Of a stretch of 51,336 nt of DNA, positions 39,020 to 47,742 are shown piece after piece. Within the stretch, counting starts at the first letter, position 1. The number at the start of each line of letters is the position of its first letter. A program made the translations under genes and the position numbers. The notes beneath the pieces were generated by a model, which saw only the letters and a list, made by a program, of their open reading frames with translations, did not search any database and was not told where the DNA came from. The stretch spans positions 1 through 51,336 of the forward strand of contig VGLH01000011.1 of assembly GCA_016866785.1 (NCBI GenBank), written 5' to 3'. Source of the stretch: Candidatus Poribacteria bacterium (GTDB lineage Bacteria > Poribacteria > WGA-4E > GCA-2687025).

Positions 39020-41488
39020 CTAGTTCCTCCCCGCTGCGGGCCCCACCGTCGCCGTCGTCTCAGAGCCCTTCCGAACCTTGGATCGCATCGTGCCGGACGA
39101 CCCATCGGGAGTCTCCCAGCGCACGTCATACGTCCCGCCCGGCAGCACGAACGGAACCTTGCCCAGCGCGTCCGTCGTCTTGACGATCCCGGCGACGGTC
39201 ACCCGCACGCCCTCCGCGTCGGCGTCCACCCAGAGATGCGCCGGCGTCTCGCCCTTGTCGTCGTCGGATCGGACGACGTCGAACGGCAGGTCGTTCATCA
39301 TCACGAGGGAACCGTCGGCACTGCGCAGATTCACCACCAGCAGGTGGAATCCGCGCGCGTTCTTCGGCGGTTCCCAGCGGACGCTGCCGATGGCTGTGAC
39401 CGACCCAGTCGGCGTGGGAACCGGGAGCTCTCCTCGCTCCACGACGCCCTGCTCCGACAAGATGAACCAGTCGAGCCCGCCCAGCCGGGCTCCATCCGGT
39501 TCTGCCCCGAAGAGCTCCAGCGACACGTCGAACGTCTGACCTGCCCGGACGCGCGTCGCCGGCTCGTGGATCAGGACGCGAGGTCCCGGCGCGTAGAGCC
39601 GCTTCACCGTGTCGTAGAGGTACTTCGGCTTCCAGTCGCGTGTGAAGAGCCCATAGGTGCCGATCTCGCGACCGCCTTTGAGGTCGCGGAGCGTCCACAC
39701 GGTCGTTCCGACGACGAAGCTCCGACGCGACATCAGCGACTGCAGATCGACCCGAAGCAGCTTGTCGTGGTATTCGAGCGAGTGGCGCTCGTCGGCTCCG
39801 TACGGCGCGAACCGATCCGTGTAGGACATGCCGGCGAGCTCGACGCACAGGATCGGCTTGTCGGGTATCGCCTCGCGGACCATGTCCACTTCCCGGCGGA
39901 GGTCGTACACATCTGCGGAGTGGAACCAGCCGTAGTGCAGCGGCTTGCCGATGACGTCGAGGAACTCCCACGTGCCGACACCCGTGGACGCCGCCGAAGC
40001 GTACGAGACGAGGCGGCTGGAGTCCCGTTCGCGGACCCACGCCGTCGTCCGGCGCACGTAGTCGATGATCCGGTCGTCTTCGCGCTGCCCGCGCGAGAGC
40101 CACGCCTGGCTGAACTCGTTGCCGACGCTCCAGACGATGATCGACGGATGGTTCCCCAACTGGTTCAGCATCTCCCGAAGCTGCGGATAGACCCAGTGGT
40201 CGTTGAACCCCGGATCGCCCAGATCGGACGCCGGGTTCTGCCAAACGGGTATCTCCGACCAGACGAGCAGCCCCATCTCATCGCACAGGTCGAGCGAATC
40301 CGGGTGGAACGGGTAGTGTCCCAGCCGGACGAAGTTACAGCCGAGCTGCTTGCACATGAGCAGATCGGCGCGCTGGGCTTCCCGCGTTCCCGCGCTGCCC
40401 ATCCCCGGATAGTCCTGGTGGAACGCCATGCCCTGGAGCCACACCGGGGAGCCGTTCAGGTGAACCTCGGAGCCGACCGCGCGCACTTCGCGGAACCCGA
40501 ACCGCTCCCAGGCGACGTTCCAGTCGTCGTCCTCGCCTTGCCACGACACCTTGGCGATGTAGAGATTCGGCGACTCCGGCGACCAGGGCAACGCATCGGG
40601 TATGGGGAGCTCCAGTTCGACCTCCAGCGACGCCGACCGCCGCAGCGAGAGGATCGAATCGTCCAGCTCGAACGTGTAGGAGTGCTCCAGGCTGGCGTCC
40701 GCGACAGCGATGCGGACGGCTCGCGGCACGCCGCGCCCGAATCCGATGGTCATCGTCGCCGTTGTGGGGTTGAGCGATGCGCGGATGGAGAGCCGTTCCA
40801 CAGTAGGTAGCTCGCGCTTGACCAGGTAGACCTCGCGCGTGATGCCGCCCGTGTTCCACCAGTCGATCGAATGATGGGGCGCTTGGCTGGGCTTCGGTGT
40901 GTTGTCGACGCGGACGATGATCGTATTGGTCCCATGCGCGACCGCCGCCGACACGTCGAACGAGAACGCCGTGTAGCCGCCTCGATGTGATCCGAGCTCG
41001 ACGCCGTTGAGCCACACGGTTGCGACGAGGTAGACCGCCATGAAGCGGAGTTCGAGTGTACTGTCATACCATGCGTCGGGCAGATCGAACGTTCGGCGGA
41101 ACCAGCCAGCGCCGTTGTAGTTCGGCTGAACACCGACTTCCTGCCCTTCGTTCCATACTCCCGGAACGCGAAACGGGACGCCGGCATGGTCGCCGGTCCA
41201 CGACTCGGGCTCCTGCCAACGCGCGTCGAGTCCTTCGTCCTTCGGGTCGGGACGGAACGACCAGACACCGCTCAGGTCGAGCAGCAGTTGGCTTGGGCGC
41301 TCGCCGGTATCGAGCGGGAGGTTGTCGTCCCACGTCCGAACGCCGGAGCGAATCGGCAGCGCGGCAGGCGCCGATGCGACGATGGCGAGCAGCAGTGCGA
41401 TCGCGGGAATGGCGCGGCGGAACAAGGACGTCTCCGACGGCTCGCGGTTGCGTCCCCGGCGACAACGCGGCGGAGACCCTTGTAACAT
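39020..41488 (-). CDS. Secreted glycoside hydrolase family 2 (beta-galactosidase/glucuronidase-like)
   Basis: 822 residues. Domain order fits GH2: N-terminal sugar-binding jelly roll (P-F-R-V-P-G-V-W-N-E-G, G-W-F-R-R-T-F-D-L-P-D), Ig-like domains, then a TIM barrel with the acid/base Glu in W-S-V-G-N-E-F-S and a candidate nucleophile in L-C-V-E-L-A-G-M. C-terminal beta domains follow. A signal peptide (A-I-P-A-I-A-L-L-L-A-I-V-A-S-A-P-A-A) is present. The ATG at 41486-41488 has a weak site; a TTG at 41423-41425 with GGAG 6 nt upstream would start right before the signal peptide and is a good alternative. The substrate is likely a beta-glycoside; the exact sugar is unknown. Confidence 0.85.
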   Translation of the reverse strand: MLQGSPPRCRRGRNREPSETSLFRRAIPAIALLLAIVASAPAALPIRSGVRTWDDNLPLDTGERPSQLLLDLSGVWSFRPDPKDEGLDARWQEPESWTGDHAGVPFRVPGVWNEGQEVGVQPNYNGAGWFRRTFDLPDAWYDSTLELRFMAVYLVATVWLNGVELGSHRGGYTAFSFDVSAAVAHGTNTIIVRVDNTPKPSQAPHHSIDWWNTGGITREVYLVKRELPTVERLSIRASLNPTTATMTIGFGRGVPRAVRIAVADASLEHSYTFELDDSILSLRRSASLEVELELPIPDALPWSPESPNLYIAKVSWQGEDDDWNVAWERFGFREVRAVGSEVHLNGSPVWLQGMAFHQDYPGMGSAGTREAQRADLLMCKQLGCNFVRLGHYPFHPDSLDLCDEMGLLVWSEIPVWQNPASDLGDPGFNDHWVYPQLREMLNQLGNHPSIIVWSVGNEFSQAWLSRGQREDDRIIDYVRRTTAWVRERDSSRLVSYASAASTGVGTWEFLDVIGKPLHYGWFHSADVYDLRREVDMVREAIPDKPILCVELAGMSYTDRFAPYGADERHSLEYHDKLLRVDLQSLMSRRSFVVGTTVWTLRDLKGGREIGTYGLFTRDWKPKYLYDTVKRLYAPGPRVLIHEPATRVRAGQTFDVSLELFGAEPDGARLGGLDWFILSEQGVVERGELPVPTPTGSVTAIGSVRWEPPKNARGFHLLVVNLRSADGSLVMMNDLPFDVVRSDDDKGETPAHLWVDADAEGVRVTVAGIVKTTDALGKVPFVLPGGTYDVRWETPDGSSGTMRSKVRKGSETTATVGPAAGRN

Positions 41489-41550
41489 GTGCCGGGAACC
41501 GTAGGCAACCGGATTCGGAAGCGCGACTCCGCGTTTGGCTGGGAGACTCC

Positions 41551-42021
41551 ATGCCCATTCTTCTTGGACTCGACGTCGGCGACAAGCGGATCGGCGTCGC
41601 CAAGTCGGATGCGCTCGGCATGCTGGCGACGCCGCTGACGACCATCGAGCGAAGCAGCGACCGCGCCGCCTGTCGCGAGATCGTCCGCATCGCCGCTGAG
41701 CACGATGCCGTTCGGATCGTCGTCGGTCTGCCGAAGATGCTCGACAACAGCATCGGGATTCAGGCGGAGAAGGTGCTCGTCTTTGTGCAGCAGCTCAAGG
41801 CTGCCACCGAGGTTCCCGTCGTGCTTTGGGACGAGCGGCTGACGACGACCGAAGCGTCGCGCGTGTTGCGGAAGCCCTCCAGAACGGGCAGGCGTCAAGC
41901 CCCCAGCAAGAAGGAACGAGAGCGCGTCAAGGCGCGCCTGGACGAAGTCTCGGCGGCGATCATCCTCGAGTCCTATCTCGCCAGCCCGGTCCCATCGCTC
42001 CCGCCCGAGGACGGAGAGTAA
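41551..42021 (+). CDS. ruvX: YqgF/RuvX Holliday junction resolvase-like protein
   Basis: 156 residues. RNase H-like fold protein involved in resolving junctions and pre-16S rRNA maturation. Motifs: L-L-G-L-D-V-G-D-K-R-I-G-V-A (first catalytic Asp), I-V-V-G-L-P, and W-D-E-R-L-T-T-T-E-A. The ATG at 41551 is preferred because it gives the N-terminal M-P-I-L-L-G-L-D-V-G usual for the family and GGGAG lies upstream. It is divergent from the GH2 gene. Confidence 0.93.
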   Translation: MPILLGLDVGDKRIGVAKSDALGMLATPLTTIERSSDRAACREIVRIAAEHDAVRIVVGLPKMLDNSIGIQAEKVLVFVQQLKAATEVPVVLWDERLTTTEASRVLRKPSRTGRRQAPSKKERERVKARLDEVSAAIILESYLASPVPSLPPEDGE

Positions 42022-42035
42022 CCGCAGGGGCAGAA

Positions 42036-42086
42036 CCGAACCCCTTCTCCTTGCAGGGAGCCTTCAGGGAGAAGGTCAGGACGCGG
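42036..42086. repeat. Dispersed intergenic hairpin repeat, copy D (opposite orientation)
   Basis: ACCCCTTCTCC-TTGCA-GGGAG, then CCTTCAGGGAGAAGGTCAGG, repeats the family motif on the other strand. It lies just after ruvX and may act as a terminator hairpin. Apart from this I see nothing in the 42022-42163 gap. Confidence 0.6.
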
Positions 42087-42163
42087 ACTCACCGGTTGCC
42101 GAACCACAGCGCGCGTGGCATCATCGGCGCGTCGGTCTCACTCCGTCCCCGAAGGCACATCCA

Positions 42164-42745
42164 TTGCCCGCACTGCGCACGCTGGCGATCCTTGCGCCGG
42201 TCTTCCTCGTGACGACGGTGGATCACTCAGCGATTCCCAACGTCTTCGTGCTCGCCATGGTCGCCGCCAGCGGCAAGGGCATCGATCCCTACGTGCTATT
42301 CGCCACGGCGACGGCATCCGTCCTGATGTGGGAACACGCCGTCTACTGGATGGGCAGGTCGATGAACGGGCGCGATGCGGGCGGCATGCGGCTCGCCCAG
42401 TGGTTCGCACGCGGCGCCGAAGCCGCGACGTCCGTGATGGGCAGGCGTCCGAAGACGTGGATGCTCTTTGGAAGGTTCCTCGGCGGACTTGGACTCTACG
42501 TCCCGTTCGCCTTCGGGCACATGGGTAGGGGATACGCGCGATTTGTCCTCTTGAGCACGGTCGGGACGCTCTTCCATCTCGCCGTGTTCGGCGTGCCGGC
42601 GTACATCCTCGGCGACCGATTCCGCACTTTCGTCGAGCGGGTGCCGCTGGGATGGATCACGCTTGGGATCATGGCGGTCGTCGCGGCTTCTCTCGGTTGG
42701 CAGGCGATCCGACGGCGGCGAGCTGAACCCTCCTCGGCAGACTGA
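42164..42745 (+). CDS. DedA/VTT-like membrane protein
   Basis: 193 residues with about five hydrophobic helices. The central segment G-R-F-L-G-G-L-G-L-Y-V-P-F-A-F-G-H-M-G-R-G resembles the conserved glycine/arginine loop of DedA (VTT-domain) proteins, which work in membrane lipid recycling or proton-linked transport. The likeness is partial, so only the superfamily is claimed. Start TTG at 42164 with GAAGG about 8 nt upstream. It follows ruvX and precedes the PlsC-like gene; a lipid link is plausible. Confidence 0.62.
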   Translation: MPALRTLAILAPVFLVTTVDHSAIPNVFVLAMVAASGKGIDPYVLFATATASVLMWEHAVYWMGRSMNGRDAGGMRLAQWFARGAEAATSVMGRRPKTWMLFGRFLGGLGLYVPFAFGHMGRGYARFVLLSTVGTLFHLAVFGVPAYILGDRFRTFVERVPLGWITLGIMAVVAASLGWQAIRRRRAEPSSAD

Positions 42746-42878
42746 CCTCTACCGAAGTCCTCACGGATATCGCTTGAGCCCGGCGTGAACCGGCGCGCTG
42801 TCGGCGGGCTCGTGGCGATGCCGCGTTCGCCATGATAGGCTCTCGGTTGCCGTCGTCCCACTGGGGAGCCGTAGCCCG

Positions 42879-44093
42879 ATGCTCAGCTTCATTCCGCCGA
42901 AACACAGCACGGCCGGGTACCGCCTCCTGAGCGCGTTCAACGGCGCGATCCTGCGAGGCTCGAGGAAGGGCCTGCGCCTGAACGTCGATGCGGACGACCT
43001 CGAACGCCTTCGAGCGGCGCTCCCGCACAGCGTCGTGCTCCTCCCGAACCACTGCAACCACGACGACCCGTACCTCATGTTCGCCCTATCGTCGCGCCTG
43101 CGACGGCCCTTCTTCTTCCTCGCGGCGCGAGAGTCGTTCACCGAACTGGGCGGCGGGCGATGGCGCGGGTGGGTCATGCAGCAGGCGGGCTCCTACTCGG
43201 TCGTGCGGGGAACCGCCGACCGCGCATCGTTCCGCGCGACCCGAGCGCTGATCGCCGACGGTTCCCGACCGCTGGTCATCTTTCCCGAAGGGGAGCTCTC
43301 GCATCGTCCCGGCGCGGTGACGCCCTTCGAGACCGGTGTCACGACGCTCTCGTTCTGGGGGCTCGAAGACCGGATCACCACCGGGAAGGGCTCCGACGTG
43401 CTTCTCGTACCGACCGGCATCCGGTACGAGATCGACTCAGCCCACGAGGAACAGCTCCGCGACGGGCTTGCCGGGCTCGAACGCGACCTGCTGGGCAGCG
43501 TCTCGCGCGAGGAACCCCTGGAACGGTTCCGCGCCATCGGTCGCCACCTGCTCGATGTGCTGGAAACGACGTATTACGGAGAGGCCGAGTCCGAGGCTCC
43601 CTTGACCGAACGAGTCGCGCGGCTTCGTTCGGGCATTCTCGAACAGATGGAGCACTTCTTCGGCATGGAACCCCGGTCGAGCGCAACGATCCTCGACCGA
43701 GCGCGCGCCCTGCGCAACCGGTTGGACGATGAGGTCTACGCAGAGCTGGGCACGCCTAGCCGCTACGCCCACGACTTGCGGGAACGTCGGTCGCGGACGT
43801 TCGCGACCTTCACTGACGCGATCAAGCGCGTCTGCGCATTCCACGCCTTCGATGCGCTCGCCGTCGAGCGTTCCATGCGGACGGAGACGTTCTTCGAGAC
43901 CCTCTGGCTCATCGAGGAAGAGGTCTACGGGTCGCCGAAGAGCCTCGTGCCGAGGACAGGTCGCGTCCGGGTCGGCGAGCCCATCCGCCTCGATGCCTAT
44001 CGGGACGCCTACGCGGCAGACAAGCGCGCCGCCATCCGCGACGTGACGATGGCGTTGGAGAACGCCGTCGAACGGCTCATCGCCGAACCGTAG
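42879..44093 (+). CDS. PlsC-like lysophospholipid acyltransferase with long C-terminal extension
   Basis: 404 residues. The acyltransferase domain has the catalytic N-H-C-N-H-D-D (His58 and Asp63, the H-x4-D motif) and I-F-P-E-G-E (residues 134-139) for phosphate binding. It would transfer an acyl group to a lysophosphatidate or related substrate. Beyond about residue 220, a 180-residue helical extension of unknown role follows, unlike short PlsC proteins. GGGGAG lies upstream of the ATG. It is probably co-transcribed with the DedA-like gene 133 bp upstream. Confidence 0.82.
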   Translation: MLSFIPPKHSTAGYRLLSAFNGAILRGSRKGLRLNVDADDLERLRAALPHSVVLLPNHCNHDDPYLMFALSSRLRRPFFFLAARESFTELGGGRWRGWVMQQAGSYSVVRGTADRASFRATRALIADGSRPLVIFPEGELSHRPGAVTPFETGVTTLSFWGLEDRITTGKGSDVLLVPTGIRYEIDSAHEEQLRDGLAGLERDLLGSVSREEPLERFRAIGRHLLDVLETTYYGEAESEAPLTERVARLRSGILEQMEHFFGMEPRSSATILDRARALRNRLDDEVYAELGTPSRYAHDLRERRSRTFATFTDAIKRVCAFHAFDALAVERSMRTETFFETLWLIEEEVYGSPKSLVPRTGRVRVGEPIRLDAYRDAYAADKRAAIRDVTMALENAVERLIAEP

Positions 44094-44141
44094 GCGTCGA
44101 TGCAGCCGCGCGGCTGGACGTCGGTCGAACCGACCGAGAGG

Positions 44142-44930
44142 CTACCGCACTCCCCACGAGTAGCGGCTCTCTCCCAGCAGGAACCGCCGCATCTCCGGCG
44201 TCTGCTTCTCGACCCACTCCGGACTGGGGTCATACTGGGGCCATGCCTGCGTCCACGGTGGCGTGTAGCCGTTGATGAGGACGTAACGCGTTCGATCCGA
44301 CCGGATCTGCGCCGTCGAGTGGATGGTCGATTCCGCCATGAAGAGAACCGAGCCCGCCGGGCCCTCCGCCTGCGCAACGTGCGAGTCGTCCCACCACTCC
44401 CGCACGTCTCCGACGGCATGCGGCAGACGATGGCTCCCGCGTATCATGACGGTTCCGCCGTCGTCGGGTCCAACGTCCGAGAGCAGCATGAGCGTCTTGA
44501 CCCACAGATAGTGGTGCTTGCCGTCGCGGGCGAACGAGCTCACTTCTGGCGAGATGCCGCGATGGAATCCCGTCGGGCGGAACCGTCGCTTGGCGAGCTC
44601 TTCGGCGCTGGCGTTCGGGTTGCGGCGGTTCACGATGGCTTCGGTCTCCTCGAGCCGCACTTCGCCGCCGACGAGGTCTTCGAGCATCGGCAGCACCTTC
44701 TCGTGCGCGGCGATGTCGAGGAGCACGGGGTCGTACTCGATCATGGGTCCGAAGTGCGTGTGGTGGTCGTTCTTGGCGCGAACCCAGGCGCGATGCTCGT
44801 TGAGTTGCTCGTCGACGAGCATCCGGTCGAGGACGGCTCGCGCGGCTGCCGTTTCGTCCGCATCGAACAGGCTGGGAACGACGACGAACCCGTTGACGTC
44901 GAAGTGGAACCGCTGCGCGGGCGTCAGCAT
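44142..44930 (-). CDS. Phytanoyl-CoA dioxygenase-like protein with H-x-G in place of H-x-D
   Basis: 262 residues. PhyH-superfamily Fe(II)/2-oxoglutarate fold. The proximal motif reads H123-R-G125 (in G-F-H-R-G-I-S-P), read from codons CAT CGC GGC, where hydroxylases carry H-x-D. The distal His (204, in S-T-I-H-S-T) and a basic residue for 2-oxoglutarate (R210, R213 or R215) remain. In SyrB2 and BesD an H-x-A or H-x-G change opens a site for chloride, making these halogenases; loss of activity is the other option. GGAGG precedes its ATG at 44928-44930. It is isolated between plus-strand genes. Confidence 0.72.
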   Translation of the reverse strand: MLTPAQRFHFDVNGFVVVPSLFDADETAAARAVLDRMLVDEQLNEHRAWVRAKNDHHTHFGPMIEYDPVLLDIAAHEKVLPMLEDLVGGEVRLEETEAIVNRRNPNASAEELAKRRFRPTGFHRGISPEVSSFARDGKHHYLWVKTLMLLSDVGPDDGGTVMIRGSHRLPHAVGDVREWWDDSHVAQAEGPAGSVLFMAESTIHSTAQIRSDRTRYVLINGYTPPWTQAWPQYDPSPEWVEKQTPEMRRFLLGESRYSWGVR

Positions 44931-45003
44931 CTGGCAAGCCTCCGTTGTGTCACCGTGGGTTCGGGCGGCATCTTACCGGCTCGGGGCGGTCGTATCAATG
45001 CGC

Positions 45004-45068
45004 GCCCTCATCCCAACCTTCTCCCTGCGGGGAGAAGGGGTTCCGTCTGCTTCCTCTCCGTGAGGGCC
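45004..45068. repeat. Dispersed intergenic hairpin repeat, copy E (best conserved)
   Basis: GCCCTCATCCCAACC, then CTTCTCCC-TGCG-GGGAGAAGG, give a perfect 8-9 bp stem, followed by a second CTTCCTCTCCGTGAGGG arm. It is in the divergent gap 44931-45184 between the PhyH and pcrA genes, where no other gene is visible. Confidence 0.7.
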
Positions 45069-45184
45069 CGGACTCGCCGTTGCATGCGCGAGCCGACTGA
45101 GCGCGGCTTCACGCGCCGCCTCGGCGTGTGCTACCATCGAGGCGTGGTTATGCCCGTCCGCGCGTTCCTCTGCCCAGAAGCTCT

Positions 45185-47434
45185 ATGGACATCCTAGCGA
45201 ACCTGAACGAGCCGCAGCGGGAGGCGGTGCTCCATACGGAGGGCCCGCTGTTGCTGCTCGCTGGCGCTGGGAGCGGCAAGACGCGCGTCCTGACTCACCG
45301 GATCGCCTATCTGATCCACGAGAAGGGCGTCCCTCCCACGCGAATCCTGGCGGTCACCTTCACGAACAAAGCCGCCGGAGAGCTCAAGCATCGCCTCGAA
45401 ACGCTCGTGGGTCCCCAGAGCCGAAGCATCTGGGCGCGGACGTTCCACTCGACCTGCGTGCAGATTCTGCGCCGCGACATCGCGCGGCTCGACGGCTACA
45501 CGCCGACGTTCACGATCTTCGATGACGTCGATCAGGTCGCGCTGATGAAGCACGTCCTGCGGTCCCACCAGGTCGATGAGAACCGGTTCCGCCCGCGCGA
45601 CGTCCTGGGAACCATCAGCCGAGCCAAGAACCAAATGCTCGGACCCCAAGAGGTTGCCAACTCAGCGAACTACTTCGAGCAACGCTGCGCCGAGTTCTAC
45701 GAGACCTACCAGAAGCAACTCCGCGTCACCAACGCGCTCGACTTCGACGACCTCATCCTGCTCGCCATCCGCTTGTTCCAGGAGCATCCGGGCGTTCTGT
45801 CGGAATACCAGCACCGGTTCCTCTATATCCACGTGGATGAGTACCAGGACACCAACCATAGCCAGTACCTACTGACGCGCATGTTGGCGGAGCAGCACGA
45901 GAACATCTGCGTCGTCGGAGACGACGACCAGAGCATCTATTCGTGGCGCGGCGCGGACATCCAGAACATCCTGGACTTCGAGCGCGACTACCGGAAGACG
46001 ACCGTTATCTCGCTGGGGCAGAACTATCGGAGCACCGGGAACATCCTCTCGGCGGCGCAGAACGTCGTCCGGTTCAACCGGCGGCGGCGCGGCAAGGAGC
46101 TCTACACACAGAACCCCGAAGGAGCCCTCCTCCGTTACTTCGACGCCGAGGATGAGCGGCAGGAGGCCGAGTACGTCTGCCGCACCCTCCGCGCGATGAA
46201 GAGCGACGGCAAGCCCTACGGCGACTGCGCCATCTTCTACCGCATCAACGCCATGTCGCGGAACTTCGAAGACGCCCTGCGGCGGGAGAACATCCCGTAT
46301 CAGATCGTCGGCGGCGTGAAGTTCTACGAGCGGATGGAGGTGAAGGACATCATCTCCTACCTGCGCGTACTGGTGAACCCGCGCGACAACATCAGCCTCC
46401 AGCGCATCATCAACACGCCGACACGCGGCATCGGCAAGACGACCCTCGACCGGGTCCAGGAGTTCGCCGAGGCGAACGATCTGACGCTCATGGAAGCCGT
46501 CGAACGCGCCGAGGAGATCGAGACGCTCAACGCCGGAGCGCGGCGCAGTCTCGCCGGGTTCCTGACGGTTCTCCGGTCGATCCAGCTCGACGGCTCCGTG
46601 CCGCAGATCATCGAAAGCGCCATCGACGTGAGCGGCTACCTGAAGAGCCTCCAAGAGCAGAACACCATCGAAGCCGAAGGGCGCATCGAGAACCTCTCCG
46701 AGTTCGTCTCGGCGGCGGCGGACTACGCCGAACACGAGGAGAACCCGTCGCTGGAGGGGTTCTTGGAGACGATCACGCTGGCGACGGACGTGGACGGCAT
46801 GGAGGAAGCCCCCGACCGCGTCACGCTGATGACGCTCCACGGCGCGAAGGGGCTCGAATTCCCCTGCGTCTTTCTGTCGGGACTCGAAGAGGGCTTGTTC
46901 CCGCATCAACGCGCGATGAACAGCGAAGCGGAGCTCGAGGAGGAGCGCCGCCTCTGCTACGTCGGCATGACCCGCGCGATGCAGGAGCTCCACCTGTCGC
47001 GCGCCCGCGTCCGGCGCGTGCAGGGGTTCCAGCAGGAGACGCTTCGGTCGCGGTTCCTGGACGAAGTGCCAGCCGATCTGCTCGAAGAGGTGGAACCGTG
47101 GACGCCGACCGGCTTCGCGCCGCGCGGTTTCGGACGCAGACCCAGCCCGGAGGAGGCGCGACGACTGCTCTCCGCCGCGATGACGGGAACACCTGCGCCG
47201 AAGGCTCCACCCGCACCGACGAAGTCCGTCTCGCGCTTCGATCCGGAGCCCCAGACGGCTTCCTCGCAGTATGATTTCCTTCGGAAGCACCGGCGCGTCG
47301 CCCACGCGAAGTTCGGGAGCGGGAAGGTGCTTCGCGTCGAGGGCCAGGGAGCCGATCTGCGCGTCGAGGTCGAGTTCGACGACGGAACCGTGAAGTCGCT
47401 CCTCGCCGAGTTCGCCAAGCTGCGCCCGCTCTGA
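45185..47434 (+). CDS. pcrA: UvrD/PcrA-type superfamily 1A DNA helicase
   Basis: 749 residues, normal PcrA length. ATP-dependent 3'-5' helicase for repair and replication. The N-terminal L-N-E-P-Q-R-E-A-V is the Q-motif; Walker A is L-L-A-G-A-G-S-G-K-T; later motifs read V-D-E-Y-Q-D-T-N (II), V-G-D-D-D-Q-S-I-Y-S-W-R-G-A (III), T-L-H-G-A-K-G-L-E-F (V) and Y-V-G-M-T-R-A (VI). A C-terminal region of about 80 residues looks like the Tudor-like tail of PcrA. The ATG at 45185 is preferred over one at 45128. It is followed 17 bp later by gatC. Confidence 0.95.
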   Translation: MDILANLNEPQREAVLHTEGPLLLLAGAGSGKTRVLTHRIAYLIHEKGVPPTRILAVTFTNKAAGELKHRLETLVGPQSRSIWARTFHSTCVQILRRDIARLDGYTPTFTIFDDVDQVALMKHVLRSHQVDENRFRPRDVLGTISRAKNQMLGPQEVANSANYFEQRCAEFYETYQKQLRVTNALDFDDLILLAIRLFQEHPGVLSEYQHRFLYIHVDEYQDTNHSQYLLTRMLAEQHENICVVGDDDQSIYSWRGADIQNILDFERDYRKTTVISLGQNYRSTGNILSAAQNVVRFNRRRRGKELYTQNPEGALLRYFDAEDERQEAEYVCRTLRAMKSDGKPYGDCAIFYRINAMSRNFEDALRRENIPYQIVGGVKFYERMEVKDIISYLRVLVNPRDNISLQRIINTPTRGIGKTTLDRVQEFAEANDLTLMEAVERAEEIETLNAGARRSLAGFLTVLRSIQLDGSVPQIIESAIDVSGYLKSLQEQNTIEAEGRIENLSEFVSAAADYAEHEENPSLEGFLETITLATDVDGMEEAPDRVTLMTLHGAKGLEFPCVFLSGLEEGLFPHQRAMNSEAELEEERRLCYVGMTRAMQELHLSRARVRRVQGFQQETLRSRFLDEVPADLLEEVEPWTPTGFAPRGFGRRPSPEEARRLLSAAMTGTPAPKAPPAPTKSVSRFDPEPQTASSQYDFLRKHRRVAHAKFGSGKVLRVEGQGADLRVEVEFDDGTVKSLLAEFAKLRPL

Positions 47435-47451
47435 CTGAGAAGGAGGCTGGA

Positions 47452-47742
47452 TTGTCCCGCATCACGACGCAGGACGTCGAGTACGTCGCCCAACTGGCGC
47501 GACTCGAGCTGTCCGACGAAGAGACGAGCCAGCTCACGGAACAGCTCAGCCGCATCCTCGCCTACATCGAAAAACTGAACGAGCTCGACACGAACGACGT
47601 GCCGCCGACGTCGCACGTGCTGCCCATCCGCAATGTCGTCCGGCGCGACGAAGCGGCGGCGTCCATGTCCCGTGAGGCGGCGCTTGCCATCGCGCCCGAA
47701 GAGTCCGAGGGTCACTACGAAGTGCCCCGCGTCATCGAGTGA
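47452..47742 (+). CDS. gatC: Aspartyl/glutamyl-tRNA amidotransferase subunit C
   Basis: 96 residues. Small scaffold subunit joining GatA and GatB. Diagnostic segments: [16 protein letters not shown] and the C-terminal [11 protein letters not shown]. The TTG start at 47452-47454 is supported by AGGAGG 8 nt upstream. Its stop overlaps gatA by 4 bp. Confidence 0.93.
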   Translation: MSRITTQDVEYVAQLARLELSDEETSQLTEQLSRILAYIEKLNELDTNDVPPTSHVLPIRNVVRRDEAAASMSREAALAIAPEESEGHYEVPRVIE

